From Verrucomicrobiota bacterium (lineage in GTDB: Bacteria > Verrucomicrobiota > Verrucomicrobiia > Chthoniobacterales > JAFAMB01), in the NCBI GenBank assembly GCA_019242435.1, contig JAFAVN010000554.1:1-10116 (forward strand): DNA of 10,116 nt. The letters are read 5' to 3'. This document shows positions 1 to 8,528 of the stretch, piece by piece. The position numbers were made by a program, and so were the translations under genes. The stretch's first letter is position 1, and each line of letters begins with the position of its first letter. Below the pieces are notes generated by a model. The model saw only the letters and a list, made by a program, of their open reading frames with translations. It searched no databases and had not been told where the DNA came from.

Positions 1-53
1 TGCAGTCTTCTTCGCGGGATTCGCTGAACTGGACGTTTGATTATCATTCTCAC
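1..53 (-). CDS. 5' end of the gene after murD, probably ftsW (partial, runs off the window)
   Basis: A reading frame opens at a GTG (53-51) that overlaps the murD stop as GTGA. This is the same 4-base coupling used at most other junctions of the cluster. An in-frame ATG at 47-45 is the alternative start. The visible residues are M-R-M-I-I-K-R-P-V-Q-R-I-P-R-R-R-L, a very basic N-terminus that would suit the cytoplasmic tail of a membrane protein. An AGGAG sits 8 bases before the GTG and favours that start. In many dcw clusters murD is followed by ftsW, the septal glycosyltransferase that partners FtsI. The identity rests on gene order only, because 17 codons cannot be assigned to a family. It could also be murG. 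Confidence 0.5.
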   Translation of the reverse strand, partial: MRMIIKRPVQRIPRRRL

Positions 54-1372
54 TTCGCTAGCTCCTGGACCCTTTGGCGAAACTGGTTGCCGCGATCCGA
101 ATAGTTTTTGAACATGTCGAAAGAAGAAGTGCCCGGTGAAAACAAGACCGTATCGCCCGGCCGAGCGTTACGCCGGGCAAGAGAGATCGCTTCATCTAAG
201 CCGTTGGCGAGGCTGCAATCGATTTCCGCCGCCCAAGACCGTCTGATCCGTTCCGCCATCTCGCCAATGAGGACGGCATGCTTGGCCCTCGCCCCTACCA
301 GTTTTGCCACCGTGTCAAACGGAAAGCCTTTATCCTTGCCACCTGCGATTAGCACCACGGGCCGGGATTGGGATTCGAGCGCCTTAACCAATGCGTCCAG
401 GTTAGTTGCTTTCGAATCGTTGATGAAAGTGACTCCGTCAATCTGCCCAACCACTTCGCATCGATGTGGCAGTAACCGATACTCTTTTAACCCGATGGAC
501 GCTTTTTCCCAGGGAATACCTAAAGCCCAGGCAACCCCCAATGCAGCCATCAGGTTCTCCAGGTTGTGTACTCCGGTGAGATTTGTTTGCGTAACGTCGA
601 GTACCGGTTCTCCTCGGAATAAAATGGCATTTCCCGAAGCGGAAAAATCGGCTCGCCCGGGATAGGCACTGAAGGAGATAGTATCGGCTAACAATTTGGG
701 GAGATCATCACGCGCATTAATAACCGCAAAATCGTCAGCTCGTTGCTGCTCAAAAATTCGCAGCTTTGCTTGGCGATATTCCCATACATCGCGATACCGA
801 TCCAGATGATCGGGCGTCAGGTTGAGCCAGACTGCCACCTTCGGTCGAAAACGAGAAATAGTCTCCAGCTGAAAAGAGCTTACTTCGACCGCGAAGAATT
901 CGAAATCATTTTGCTGTGCGATCGCTTCGCAGAATGGCATGCCGATATTGCCGCAGGCTATGGCTGATATCCCCGCCCGCTTTAACATTAGCTCGACTAA
1001 TTGGGTAGTCGTTGTTTTACCATTCGTCCCGGTGATGGCGATAATTGGTTTTGAGCAGAACTGAAAAGCGAGCTCCAATTCTCCTGTCAGTCTCGCGTTC
1101 TGACGAATGAAGTTTTTTACCAGCGGCACTTCCGGATCGATGCCCGGACTGATCACGGTCAGATCAAAACGATCCGATGCCTGCTCGGCCTTTGGACCCA
1201 AGACGGTCCCTATACCGAGGGCCTGCATTTTCGCCGCTCGTTCTCGCAGCGCCGGGAAATCGGCACTGTCAAAAACAGTGACATTCGCACCCTCTCGTCT
1301 GAGCAGTTTGGCAGCAGCCTCCCCACTGGTGCCCAAGCCGAGGACTGCGGTTGTGAGAGCGGCGAATTTCAT
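50..1372 (-). CDS. murD: MurD, UDP-N-acetylmuramoyl-L-alanine--D-glutamate ligase
   Basis: This cytoplasmic Mur ligase adds D-glutamate to UDP-MurNAc-L-Ala using ATP, the second amino acid of the peptidoglycan stem. At 440 residues it has the usual family length. An N-terminal Rossmann-like UDP-binding domain starts with GLGTSG (about 12-17) and has ISPGI (74-78). The central ATPase domain has the P-loop GTNGKT (115-120) and LNLTPDHLDRY (183-193). K203 in the QAKLRIF stretch is at the position of the carbamylated lysine. HNLENLMAA (269-277) leads to the C-terminal domain with LLPHRCEVVG (300-309), NDSKATN (318-324) and the MurD-typical SPGTSSFDMF (412-421), which separate it from MurC, MurE and MurF. 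The ATG start overlaps the mraY stop as ATGA and has no Shine-Dalgarno, so translation is probably coupled to mraY. Confidence 0.97.
   Translation of the reverse strand: MKFAALTTAVLGLGTSGEAAAKLLRREGANVTVFDSADFPALRERAAKMQALGIGTVLGPKAEQASDRFDLTVISPGIDPEVPLVKNFIRQNARLTGELELAFQFCSKPIIAITGTNGKTTTTQLVELMLKRAGISAIACGNIGMPFCEAIAQQNDFEFFAVEVSSFQLETISRFRPKVAVWLNLTPDHLDRYRDVWEYRQAKLRIFEQQRADDFAVINARDDLPKLLADTISFSAYPGRADFSASGNAILFRGEPVLDVTQTNLTGVHNLENLMAALGVAWALGIPWEKASIGLKEYRLLPHRCEVVGQIDGVTFINDSKATNLDALVKALESQSRPVVLIAGGKDKGFPFDTVAKLVGARAKHAVLIGEMAERIRRSWAAEIDCSLANGLDEAISLARRNARPGDTVLFSPGTSSFDMFKNYSDRGNQFRQRVQELAK
62..66 (-). promoter_or_regulatory. Shine-Dalgarno AGGAG for the gene after murD
   Basis: Read on the minus strand, AGGAG lies within the last codons of murD, 8 bases before the GTG at 53-51 and 14 before the ATG at 47-45. 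The spacing favours the GTG start. Most other internal junctions of this cluster lack such a site. Confidence 0.5.
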
Positions 1373-2481
1373 CGGAGCTTTAACGTTGCCAACCCCAGCA
1401 AGGCGAACATCAACGACATTATCCAGAATCGGACGATTACGGTGTTTTCCTTCCAGCCCTTTAACTCGAAGTGATGGTGCAGCGGCGCCATCAGCAGGAC
1501 TCGTTTGCCGCGCGTCTTAAAACTCAATACTTGCAGAATTACTGAGGCTGCTTCGATCACAAAGATACCCCCGACTACCGCCAGCAGGAGCTCCTGTTTA
1601 CAACAGATCGCCACCACCCCCAGTGTGCTGCCGATCGACAGTGAACCGGTATCGCCCATAAATACTCGGGCCGGATGGCAATTGAACCAGAGAAAACCCA
1701 GGCCGGCGCCAGCCAACGCAGTGCACAGAACCGTTAGCTCGCTACTTTGTTGGTAATAAGGCAGCTCAAGATAGGTAGCAACGGCGACGTTACCGGCAGC
1801 ATAAGTCAATATCGCGTAAGTTGTCGCTACGGTGACCGTGCAGCCGATAGCCAAACCGTCCAATCCGTCGGTCAGGTTCACTGCGTTCGATGCGCCCACC
1901 ACGACCAGCGCAAAAAACAACAGGGTCAGCCAGCCGAGATTCGCAATGATCGGCTCCTTAAAAAACGGTATATAAAGCTCCTTGGCTTGGATCTCCAAAG
2001 CCGGGTTTGACAGAAAGAACACAGTTACCAGCGCCGCCAGGAAAAACTGGCAAACTAACTTTGCTCGACCTGGGACACCGTCGGATTTCTTTTTGGTTAC
2101 TTTCAAATAGTCATCGGCGAAACCGAGACCGGCGGTAAACACAATGGTGAAAATGCACAACCAGACGAAGCTATTATCGAGGCGATCCCAAAGAAGCGTG
2201 GAGATCACGACTGAACCCATCAGCAGAACTCCGCCCATCGTCGGGGTTCCCTTCTTCGGCCCATGTAATTCCGAGAGACGATGCACCTCTGCAGCAGTAC
2301 GAATTGGTTGGCCCAATTTAAGTGAGGTCAGTTTCCGGATTACCCAACTGCCAAAGACCAGGCACAAGAGAAAAGAAGTGATGCTCGCGCAAACGGCTCT
2401 GAACGAGATGTATTGGAAAACGTTGAACCCGGTGCTGAGCGGGTGGGGCCCTTGGCTGAGGTGGTAGAGATAGTACATCAT
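1369..2481 (-). CDS. mraY: MraY, phospho-N-acetylmuramoyl-pentapeptide transferase
   Basis: This integral membrane enzyme transfers phospho-MurNAc-pentapeptide from UDP to undecaprenyl phosphate, making lipid I on the inner face of the membrane. At 370 residues it is close to the usual 360. Hydrophobic segments run through the whole protein, about ten membrane helices. Family motifs appear in order: ADDYLK (122-127, with the paired aspartates D123 and D124), NLTDGLDG (202-209), MGDTGS (275-280, with D277 as a metal/catalytic aspartate) and PLHHHFE (333-339). The H335-H337 cluster is diagnostic of MraY rather than WecA. The protein could start at either of two consecutive ATGs. The first overlaps the murF stop as ATGA and is preferred. 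The next gene, murD, overlaps the mraY stop in the same way. Confidence 0.97.
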   Translation of the reverse strand: MMYYLYHLSQGPHPLSTGFNVFQYISFRAVCASITSFLLCLVFGSWVIRKLTSLKLGQPIRTAAEVHRLSELHGPKKGTPTMGGVLLMGSVVISTLLWDRLDNSFVWLCIFTIVFTAGLGFADDYLKVTKKKSDGVPGRAKLVCQFFLAALVTVFFLSNPALEIQAKELYIPFFKEPIIANLGWLTLLFFALVVVGASNAVNLTDGLDGLAIGCTVTVATTYAILTYAAGNVAVATYLELPYYQQSSELTVLCTALAGAGLGFLWFNCHPARVFMGDTGSLSIGSTLGVVAICCKQELLLAVVGGIFVIEAASVILQVLSFKTRGKRVLLMAPLHHHFELKGWKENTVIVRFWIMSLMFALLGLATLKLR

Positions 2482-3866
2482 GTCGAGCTATTCTTAATGG
2501 GGTTCCGCGACTGCTCGAGTAGCGGAATGATCTGATCCACGGCAGCGCTTCTGCTTCCTTTTAACAAAAGGAGATCACCCGGTTCTAGAATCGTATTCAA
2601 CAAGTCTGCGGCTTCGGCGTTGGTTTTAACTGTCCGGCTTCGCGCCAGACCTGCCGCTATGGCGCTTTGCGCAATAGGAGACGCAGCATCGCCGACCGCG
2701 ATCAGAACATCAAATCCGTTATCAGCGACAGCTTTCCCGACCATTTGGTGGCCAACGAGACTTTCGGACCCCAATTCACCCATCGCTCCGAGGGCAGCCA
2801 CTCGGCGGCCCCGAACAGGAAGGTTAGCCACCGTCTTCAATGCGGCGATCATGGAATCGGGGTTGGCGTTATAGGCGTCGTTAATGATCGAGATGGCGTC
2901 TAGATCCTTGACCTGTAGTCGTCCGGAAGGCAATGCAGTTTTGGCCAGGCCGGCCGCGCATTCGGCCAGGGAGAGACCAAATGCCAACCCAACCCCAACC
3001 GCTTGTAATCCGTTGATGATCATATGCTCGCCTGGGACCGGCAGGTAAACCCGAGCTTCCTCACTGCCTGCCACCAGCGTGAACTCCTCGCCGTCAGGCC
3101 GATGTTTAATTCCCTGGACTTGGATATCTCCTTGCTTGAGTCCAACCCGAATAACCCGTCCTTGGCAACGAGCCGCTATCCATTCGGCAAAGTCATCCGC
3201 CGCATTGAGAACCACCGTACCCGTGCTGGGGACGCTTTCCGCCAAAATTGATTTTTCCCGAGCGATCGCTTGACGGCTTCCCAAGTATTCGATGTGCGCG
3301 ACGCCGATATTCGTGATCACTGCGTGATCGGGGCGAACAATCCCGATCAATTGCGACACTTCCCCGGCATGGTTCATGCCATACTCGAGGACGGCAACCT
3401 GAGCACTTTTTTCGAACCGCAACACTGATATCGGGACCCCGATGTGGTTGTTCAGATTACCTGCCGTCTTGACCACGCTGAATCGCGCTCCGAGGACCGC
3501 AGCTACCATTTCTTTGGTGCTCGTCTTTCCATTACTCCCCGTGATCCCTATTACCGGGATGCAGAACTCTGTTCGGTAATTTTTCGCCAAGGTTTGCAGC
3601 CCGATCAACGCATCAGAAACTTGGATTTGCGGCAGACTTGCCAACGAACGATTAAGCCTTTCTACCAGTGCAGCAGCCGCTCCTTGTTCCAGCGCTGTGG
3701 CCAGGAAATCATGGCCATCGAACCGCTCTCCCCGAAGCGCAACAAATAGCTGGCCGGGTTGGATGGACCGCGTGTCCGTAGAAACGGATTTCACTAATCC
3801 TGAGCCGGCGCCAAACAGCGTTCCGGAAGCCATCTCTGCTATCTCAGCAACGGTCTTCGCTTCCAT
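2478..3866 (-). CDS. murF: MurF, UDP-MurNAc-tripeptide--D-alanyl-D-alanine ligase
   Basis: MurF adds the D-Ala-D-Ala dipeptide to UDP-MurNAc-tripeptide and completes the pentapeptide that MraY uses next. The 462 residues hold the three Mur ligase domains. The N-terminal part has DTRSIQPGQLFVALRGERFD (31-50), the substrate-binding signature shared by MurE and MurF. The ATP-binding domain has GSNGKTSTKEM (110-120), GNLNNHIGVP (136-145), EYGMNHAGE (161-169) and NIGVAHIE (187-194). The serine in place of the MurE/MurD threonine in GSNGKT, together with NNHIGVP, is typical of MurF. The C-terminal domain has NDAYNANPDSM (329-339), LGAMGELG (359-366) and LLKGSRS (434-440). It starts one base after the murE stop with no convincing Shine-Dalgarno, so re-initiation is likely. 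The C-terminal tail is polar and short. Confidence 0.97.
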   Translation of the reverse strand: MEAKTVAEIAEMASGTLFGAGSGLVKSVSTDTRSIQPGQLFVALRGERFDGHDFLATALEQGAAAALVERLNRSLASLPQIQVSDALIGLQTLAKNYRTEFCIPVIGITGSNGKTSTKEMVAAVLGARFSVVKTAGNLNNHIGVPISVLRFEKSAQVAVLEYGMNHAGEVSQLIGIVRPDHAVITNIGVAHIEYLGSRQAIAREKSILAESVPSTGTVVLNAADDFAEWIAARCQGRVIRVGLKQGDIQVQGIKHRPDGEEFTLVAGSEEARVYLPVPGEHMIINGLQAVGVGLAFGLSLAECAAGLAKTALPSGRLQVKDLDAISIINDAYNANPDSMIAALKTVANLPVRGRRVAALGAMGELGSESLVGHQMVGKAVADNGFDVLIAVGDAASPIAQSAIAAGLARSRTVKTNAEAADLLNTILEPGDLLLLKGSRSAAVDQIIPLLEQSRNPIKNSST

Positions 3867-3867
3867 A

Positions 3868-5367
3868 TCAGCTGAGATGGACCGGGTTTTCCTCTAACGC
3901 CCGCATTGCCACTTCCACGTCGTCAAAGGGAACGGTGTGATCTCGGAATTCCTGGTACTTCTCGTGTCCTTTTCCGGCGATAAGAATGATGTCTCTCGGC
4001 CGAGCAAGACCGACGGCTCGGGCAATGGCTTCTCGCCGATCCACGACAGTTTCGAATTTCTGACGTTTGAAGCCGATCGCGATATCCCGAATGATCACCT
4101 CAGGATCTTCTTTCCGAGGGTTGTCAGAGGTTATGATTGCGTGATCGGTATACTGATCGGCTACGGCACCCATTAAAGGCCGTTTGGCTCGATCTCGGTC
4201 GCCGCCGCAGCCAAACACTAAAATAATCCGTGCTGGATTAAGGTTGCGGCACGTTTTCACAACGTTTAACAACGCATCGTCGGTATGGGCGTAGTCTACG
4301 AAAACCTGGAATTGGCGCCTGGCCGGAACCGCTTCCAAACGGCCCGGAATTTGGGGCGCCCGCGCCATTGCCAAAACGGTAGAACGGACGTCGACACCGA
4401 GCGATGAAACGGTAGCCAGGGCCGCAAGTGAGTTGTAGATGTTGAATCGGCCAATCAGTGGGACTCGGACCAGATAACTCTTACCTTTAACATCCAGCTG
4501 GTACGATGTACCAGTCAGTTCAATCTTATAATTGCTGGCCCGAAAATCGGCCCGCGCACCCATTCCGTAGGTCACGATGTTCAGACGATCTGAAAAACGA
4601 GCGATCAAAATTTGCCCGTATGGATCATCAACATTGATAACCCCAAGTCCGCTTTTCGGCGATACCGCGTAAAGCTTTTCAAACAACTTCGCCTTGGCTT
4701 GGAAGTATTGCTTCATTCCCGGATGAAAATCGAGGTGATCCTGAGTCAGGTTCGTGAAGACCCCGGCGCGAAATCGCACATAATCCACCCGGCCAAGCTC
4801 CAACGCAATCGACGACACCTCCATAGCCAGGTTGAGGCAACCCGCATCTACCGCCTGTGAGAAGAGATGCTGCAAATCAACCGACTCCGGCGTGGTGCGC
4901 TGCGCCGGCAAAATCCTTTCCCCGATCTGATAAGCTACCGTTCCAATCAGGCCGGTCCTTTGACCGGCACGCTCCAGTAGATGCTTGATCAGGAAAGTCG
5001 TGGTGGTTTTCCCATTCGTCCCCGTGACACCAATCAGCTGTAATTTGTCTGAGGGATCCGAATAAAAAGCCGCCGCCAAGCGCGCCAGAGCCTCTCGCGA
5101 GTTCGTCACTTGGATATGCGTAGCTCGATTCGAGAGGGCGGGTTTCTCGGACACCACCACCGACGCTCCTCGCTCGACCGCCTGTTCGATAAAAGCATGC
5201 CCATCAAATCGATTTCCCTCAATGGCACAAAAAAGACTGCCCCCGGTGACCTGCCGGGAGTCATAGCAGATGGAGGTTATGTCTCTCGCCAAGCTCCCGG
5301 TGACCAGGGGTTCGTCAAGTCGACCAACTAATTTCTCCAACTCCATAACTGATCGATTAGCCTGCAT
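3868..5367 (-). CDS. murE: MurE, UDP-MurNAc-dipeptide--meso-diaminopimelate ligase
   Basis: MurE adds the third stem amino acid to UDP-MurNAc-L-Ala-D-Glu. The 499 residues match family length. Visible features are the UDP-binding YDSRQV region (35-40), FDGHAF (54-59), the P-loop GTNGKTTTT (116-124), TTPESVDL (158-165) and NLTQDHLDFH (206-215). K225 in YFQAKAKLF is at the position of the carbamylated lysine. Further on are GRFNIYNSLAA (306-316), VDYAHTDDAL (357-366), GCGGDRDRAKRP (386-397) and AGKGHE (464-469). DNPR (415-418) is the signature for meso-diaminopimelate rather than lysine, so a DAP-type wall is predicted. The first ATG (5367) overlaps the end of ftsI by 11 bases. An in-frame ATG seven codons later (5346), giving MELEKL, is also possible and lies after the ftsI stop. 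Neither has a clear Shine-Dalgarno. Confidence 0.97.
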   Translation of the reverse strand: MQANRSVMELEKLVGRLDEPLVTGSLARDITSICYDSRQVTGGSLFCAIEGNRFDGHAFIEQAVERGASVVVSEKPALSNRATHIQVTNSREALARLAAAFYSDPSDKLQLIGVTGTNGKTTTTFLIKHLLERAGQRTGLIGTVAYQIGERILPAQRTTPESVDLQHLFSQAVDAGCLNLAMEVSSIALELGRVDYVRFRAGVFTNLTQDHLDFHPGMKQYFQAKAKLFEKLYAVSPKSGLGVINVDDPYGQILIARFSDRLNIVTYGMGARADFRASNYKIELTGTSYQLDVKGKSYLVRVPLIGRFNIYNSLAALATVSSLGVDVRSTVLAMARAPQIPGRLEAVPARRQFQVFVDYAHTDDALLNVVKTCRNLNPARIILVFGCGGDRDRAKRPLMGAVADQYTDHAIITSDNPRKEDPEVIIRDIAIGFKRQKFETVVDRREAIARAVGLARPRDIILIAGKGHEKYQEFRDHTVPFDDVEVAMRALEENPVHLS

Positions 5368-7186
5368 TGCTCAAAAAAGCGCGTGCATTTTTGAGCGATG
5401 CCGGCTTTTGGTCCCCCACCGCCCGTTTCTCAACCAAACCAGGTGTCTCTGCCGGAACCGCTGGTTGCAACTCCAAATAATCGGCCGCTCGTTTCGCCAT
5501 CTTCGCGAAAACCGGCCCTGCCACCGTGCCACCAAAGGCTTCCCCTTTCTTTGTCTGTGGATCATCAATCACCACCAACAGAGTAAACTTCGGCGCATCC
5601 GCCGGCATGAAACCGACAAAAGAGACCACATACCTGCCTTCCATATAGCCACCACGCGGATCAATCTTTTGCGCAGTTCCGGTCTTCCCTGCAACTGCAA
5701 ATCCTGGCACCGCCGCCCCCTTGGCGGTGCCCTCTTTGCTAACCACATCTTTCAAAGCAGATACAACCTTGGCCGCAGTCCCGGTCGAGATAACTCTCCG
5801 CACTTGCACCGAGGAATAAGCCACCACCTGCCGGCCATCGGGATCATCAATCTCGGAAATGATCATCGGTTTCATAAGTAGTCCGCCGTTGGCGATGGCA
5901 GACATCGCCGTAACCATTTGCAACGGTGTAACGGCAACCGACTGGCCCATCGGCACCCGGGTAATATCCAGATCGCTCCACCGGTAAGGTGGATTCACTA
6001 GCCCAGCAATCTCGCCTGGCAAGGGGATTCCCGTAATTTCACCAAATCCATACTTCCGTATGTACTGATAATAACGGTCTTTGCCTAGTTGGATGGCCAG
6101 TTTCGCGGCTCCAATGTTGCTGGACTTCGCCAGCACCTGATGAAGGGTCAGCACTCCCATCGGATGGGCATCGTGCAGAATGTGACCGGCGTACGAATAG
6201 GCGCCGTTTTCGCAGTAAATCCTGGTGTCCGGCGTCGCCAGCTTCTCCTCAAGGGCCGCAGAAGTTACCACGATCTTGAATGTCGACCCGGGTTCAATCA
6301 TATCGACAATGGGACGATCTTTTTGCTGATCCCCAGTCGATTTTTTCGGATCGTTGCAATCGAAAGTAGGTCGGCTGGCGAGCGCTAATATTTCCCCGCT
6401 CTGCGGGCGCATCATTACCGCGGCCGCCATCTTGGGCTTGTACTGCTCACAGGCTGCATCCAGTTCGCTCTCCACAATGTTTTGTAGAGCCAAGTCGATG
6501 GTCAGCTTCACATCGCATCCGTCTTTGGCGGCCGTCTCCAAGCCCCGATACTGCACCAGCTCGTGCCCCTTTCGATCCTCCTCCAGGTACCGATAGCCGT
6601 CGGTCCCCTTGAGAAAATCGTCCATCGATCTTTCAACTCCGAGTCTCGGCTGGTGACCCGCATCAAGATAGCCAATAACCTGCGCTAAGAGACTTCCATT
6701 CGGATAAACCCGGTCGAAATCGATGTCGAAATAGATGCCGTCGAGGTTGCGGTCATCCTTGGTGATTTTCTTAATATTTTGATAAACAGTCTCAGAGACT
6801 CCTTTCTTCAAGACCTTCGATTGCTCCTTCTTCTCCGCCATGGTTCTGGCGAGAACAGCTTTCAGTTTGGCTTTGAGCTCACTCGGATCCATTTCCAACT
6901 GACCCGCGATTGCCTGCGCCAAAGCAGCCGGGTCCCGTACACGCGTACCAGAGGCAACCACGTCGTAGACTCGCTCATTCTCCGCGAGGGGCTCACCGTG
7001 ACAGCCGCGGATGGCCCCGCGCCGGGCATGGATGACTTGCTTGTGGACATGTTTTTCAGCGGCAAGCGCGACGTACTCATCATGCTGGATGACCTGGAGA
7101 TAGATCAGTCGAACCGAAAATAGACTGAACACTCCGACCAACGCGAAGCAGATAATGGCAGCTCTCGCTTGCTCATTCCAATTCAT
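5357..7186 (-). CDS. ftsI: FtsI / PBP3-type class B penicillin-binding protein (septal transpeptidase)
   Basis: This is the transpeptidase that cross-links septal peptidoglycan in the divisome; it sits in the inner membrane with its catalytic domain outside. The 609 residues hold a short cytoplasmic N-terminus, one membrane anchor (about 9-30), a pedestal domain (about 50-220) and the transpeptidase domain. The three active-site motifs are all present: STFK (301-304, nucleophile S301), SSN (355-357) and KTGT (501-504). EPGSTFK and PMGQ/VTPLQM around 411-424 are typical of FtsI/SpoVD. No PASTA domain follows; instead there is a proline- and charge-rich tail from about 575. The position just after the membrane anchor reads RGAIRGCHG (56-64), where the family usually has RGxIxDRxG, so the conserved D-R pair is replaced by G-C. 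The ATG overlaps the ftsL-like stop as ATGA. Confidence 0.96.
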   Translation of the reverse strand: MNWNEQARAAIICFALVGVFSLFSVRLIYLQVIQHDEYVALAAEKHVHKQVIHARRGAIRGCHGEPLAENERVYDVVASGTRVRDPAALAQAIAGQLEMDPSELKAKLKAVLARTMAEKKEQSKVLKKGVSETVYQNIKKITKDDRNLDGIYFDIDFDRVYPNGSLLAQVIGYLDAGHQPRLGVERSMDDFLKGTDGYRYLEEDRKGHELVQYRGLETAAKDGCDVKLTIDLALQNIVESELDAACEQYKPKMAAAVMMRPQSGEILALASRPTFDCNDPKKSTGDQQKDRPIVDMIEPGSTFKIVVTSAALEEKLATPDTRIYCENGAYSYAGHILHDAHPMGVLTLHQVLAKSSNIGAAKLAIQLGKDRYYQYIRKYGFGEITGIPLPGEIAGLVNPPYRWSDLDITRVPMGQSVAVTPLQMVTAMSAIANGGLLMKPMIISEIDDPDGRQVVAYSSVQVRRVISTGTAAKVVSALKDVVSKEGTAKGAAVPGFAVAGKTGTAQKIDPRGGYMEGRYVVSFVGFMPADAPKFTLLVVIDDPQTKKGEAFGGTVAGPVFAKMAKRAADYLELQPAVPAETPGLVEKRAVGDQKPASLKNARAFLSNAG

Positions 7187-7545
7187 GGTTGATAACCCCG
7201 GTTGGAGACAACTCGGAGCTCGTCTCCAACCGGGTGGTTTTGGTTAAGGCGAACGACCTGGTCGGTCGTGATCGGTACTAGACCAAAAGAGTTCTGCGCC
7301 AGCTTGCGCTTGAGGGCAGCCAGCGAAGTCAGGTTATCAATTCGTAGCCTGATAGTTTCATTATCTTTCCGCAGTTCCGCCAGCTTGCGCTCCAGCTCGA
7401 TCTGTTTGTCCCCGGAAAGTTTCAGCTGGTTCTTGAGGTAAACGTAAGAAATCCCAGCCGACGCGATGAACACCGCGGCGATGATGACCTTACAAAATGA
7501 GGCAACTCGGATGGAAGGGGCCGAAGCCCGTCGGTTAGAAGTCAT
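7183..7545 (-). CDS. ftsL: FtsL-like cell division protein (single-pass membrane, coiled coil)
   Basis: This small bitopic membrane protein of 120 residues has a basic cytoplasmic N-terminus (about 1-17), one membrane helix (about 18-37) and then a charged, leucine-repeating stretch (about 38-80) that looks like a coiled coil. FtsL with FtsB (or DivIC) forms the FtsQLB complex, which activates FtsW/FtsI synthesis of septal wall. FtsL sequences are poorly conserved, so the call rests on topology, size and its place exactly between rsmH and ftsI, where ftsL normally lies. A DivIC/FtsB-like relative cannot be excluded. It is locked into the operon by ATGA overlaps at both ends and has no clear Shine-Dalgarno. 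Confidence 0.85.
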   Translation of the reverse strand: MTSNRRASAPSIRVASFCKVIIAAVFIASAGISYVYLKNQLKLSGDKQIELERKLAELRKDNETIRLRIDNLTSLAALKRKLAQNSFGLVPITTDQVVRLNQNHPVGDELRVVSNRGYQP

Positions 7546-8513
7546 AGCTGTATACGCTCGATGGCTCGAAGCTTGGCGCTTCGGGCACGTGGGTTTCTTT
7601 GGGTTTCCTCAGCAGACGGCTCGATAGGCCGCGCTGTTAAGAGCCTGAACTTAAACGCCGGATTCCGTCTCGGCTCAGGCCATTCTGGACGGTCAATCCA
7701 TTCCTGCGAAACCGTCCGAAAGTACTGCTTGACCATCCGGTCTTCCAAGGAATGAAACGTGATCACTGCAAGCCGGCCTCCCGGTTTCAGCCAGCCGGAA
7801 AGGATCGGTAACGCTTCTTGCAATACCTCTAGTTCCCGGTTAACGGCAATGCGCAAAGCCTGAAAAACGCGAGTAGCCGGATGACGCGGCCCCCGGCGAG
7901 GCACGACTTCTTCAACGACTTTCGCCAGATCAGTCGTTGTTTCAAAAAGCTTTTCCGCCCGTTTTTGTACGAGCCGGGCGGCAATTCTTTTGGCCGCGGG
8001 TTCTTCACCGAGTTCTCGGAAAATTTGAACCAGCTTCTGTTCCGTAGCGAAGTTGACCAGGTCAGCAGCTCGCTGGGCTATGTTAGGTCCCATCCGCATA
8101 TCGAGCGGGCCCTCATATTGAAAGCTGAAACCGCGGAACGGAGTGTCGAGCTGATGAGATGAAATACCGAGATCAATCAGAATGCCGTCGAACGCCTCTA
8201 CTCCCAAGGCAGAAAAATGGCGATGAGCCTCCACAAAATTTGCCCGGATCAGATGCAGACGTGACCCGAACTCAGCCAGACCGGTCACTACTTCTGCAAT
8301 TGCGTCAGGATCTTGATCCGAAGCAACCAGTTCGGACCCGGCCGCTAACAGGCGGCGCGCGTGCCCGCCACCACCGATCGTGGCGTCAAAAAACACCTTC
8401 CCCGGTGCCGGTCGTAGACATTCGATGGTTTCATCTAACAAAACCGCCTCGTGAAAAGGCCTCGGCTGACCATTTTTCCGCACCATGACTTCCTTTTCTA
8501 ATACAGCGATCAT
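7542..8513 (-). CDS. rsmH: RsmH (MraW), 16S rRNA m4C1402 methyltransferase
   Basis: RsmH uses S-adenosylmethionine to methylate N4 of C1402 in 16S rRNA at the ribosomal P site. The 323 residues are normal for the family. Motifs in order are HEAVLLDE (21-28), the SAM-binding DATIGGGGH (43-51), DLGISSHQLD (114-123), GFSF (128-131), PLDMRM (136-141), HPATRVFQALRI (211-222), ITFHSLEDR (251-259) and NPRARSAKLRAIE (307-319). Start choice: the ATG at 8513 has a perfect AGGAGG five bases upstream. An in-frame ATG at 8486 (MVRKNGQ) would be nearer the usual N-terminus but lacks such a site. The gene follows mraZ after 42 bases and overlaps the ftsL-like gene as ATGA. Confidence 0.97.
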   Translation of the reverse strand: MIAVLEKEVMVRKNGQPRPFHEAVLLDETIECLRPAPGKVFFDATIGGGGHARRLLAAGSELVASDQDPDAIAEVVTGLAEFGSRLHLIRANFVEAHRHFSALGVEAFDGILIDLGISSHQLDTPFRGFSFQYEGPLDMRMGPNIAQRAADLVNFATEQKLVQIFRELGEEPAAKRIAARLVQKRAEKLFETTTDLAKVVEEVVPRRGPRHPATRVFQALRIAVNRELEVLQEALPILSGWLKPGGRLAVITFHSLEDRMVKQYFRTVSQEWIDRPEWPEPRRNPAFKFRLLTARPIEPSAEETQRNPRARSAKLRAIERIQL

Positions 8514-8518
8514 GTTCT

Positions 8519-8524
8519 CCTCCT
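8519..8524 (-). promoter_or_regulatory. Strong Shine-Dalgarno AGGAGG of rsmH
   Basis: A full AGGAGG on the minus strand lies five bases before the rsmH ATG. It decides for the upstream start (8513) over the internal ATG at 8486. It is the strongest ribosome binding site in the window, and it stands at the only spacer of any length inside the operon. Confidence 0.85.
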
Positions 8525-8528
8525 AAGA

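Noticed and set aside
108..665. 185-codon open frame on the plus strand
   Set aside because: It is fully antisense to the conserved C-terminal half of murD; there is no ribosome binding site or recognisable product.
3868..5367. Lysine-adding MurE
   Set aside because: The DNPR signature at residues 415-418 is that of the meso-diaminopimelate-adding enzyme.
5270..5881. 203-codon open frame on the plus strand
   Set aside because: It lies antisense to ftsI and murE, which have complete family motifs, and its product has no recognisable domain.
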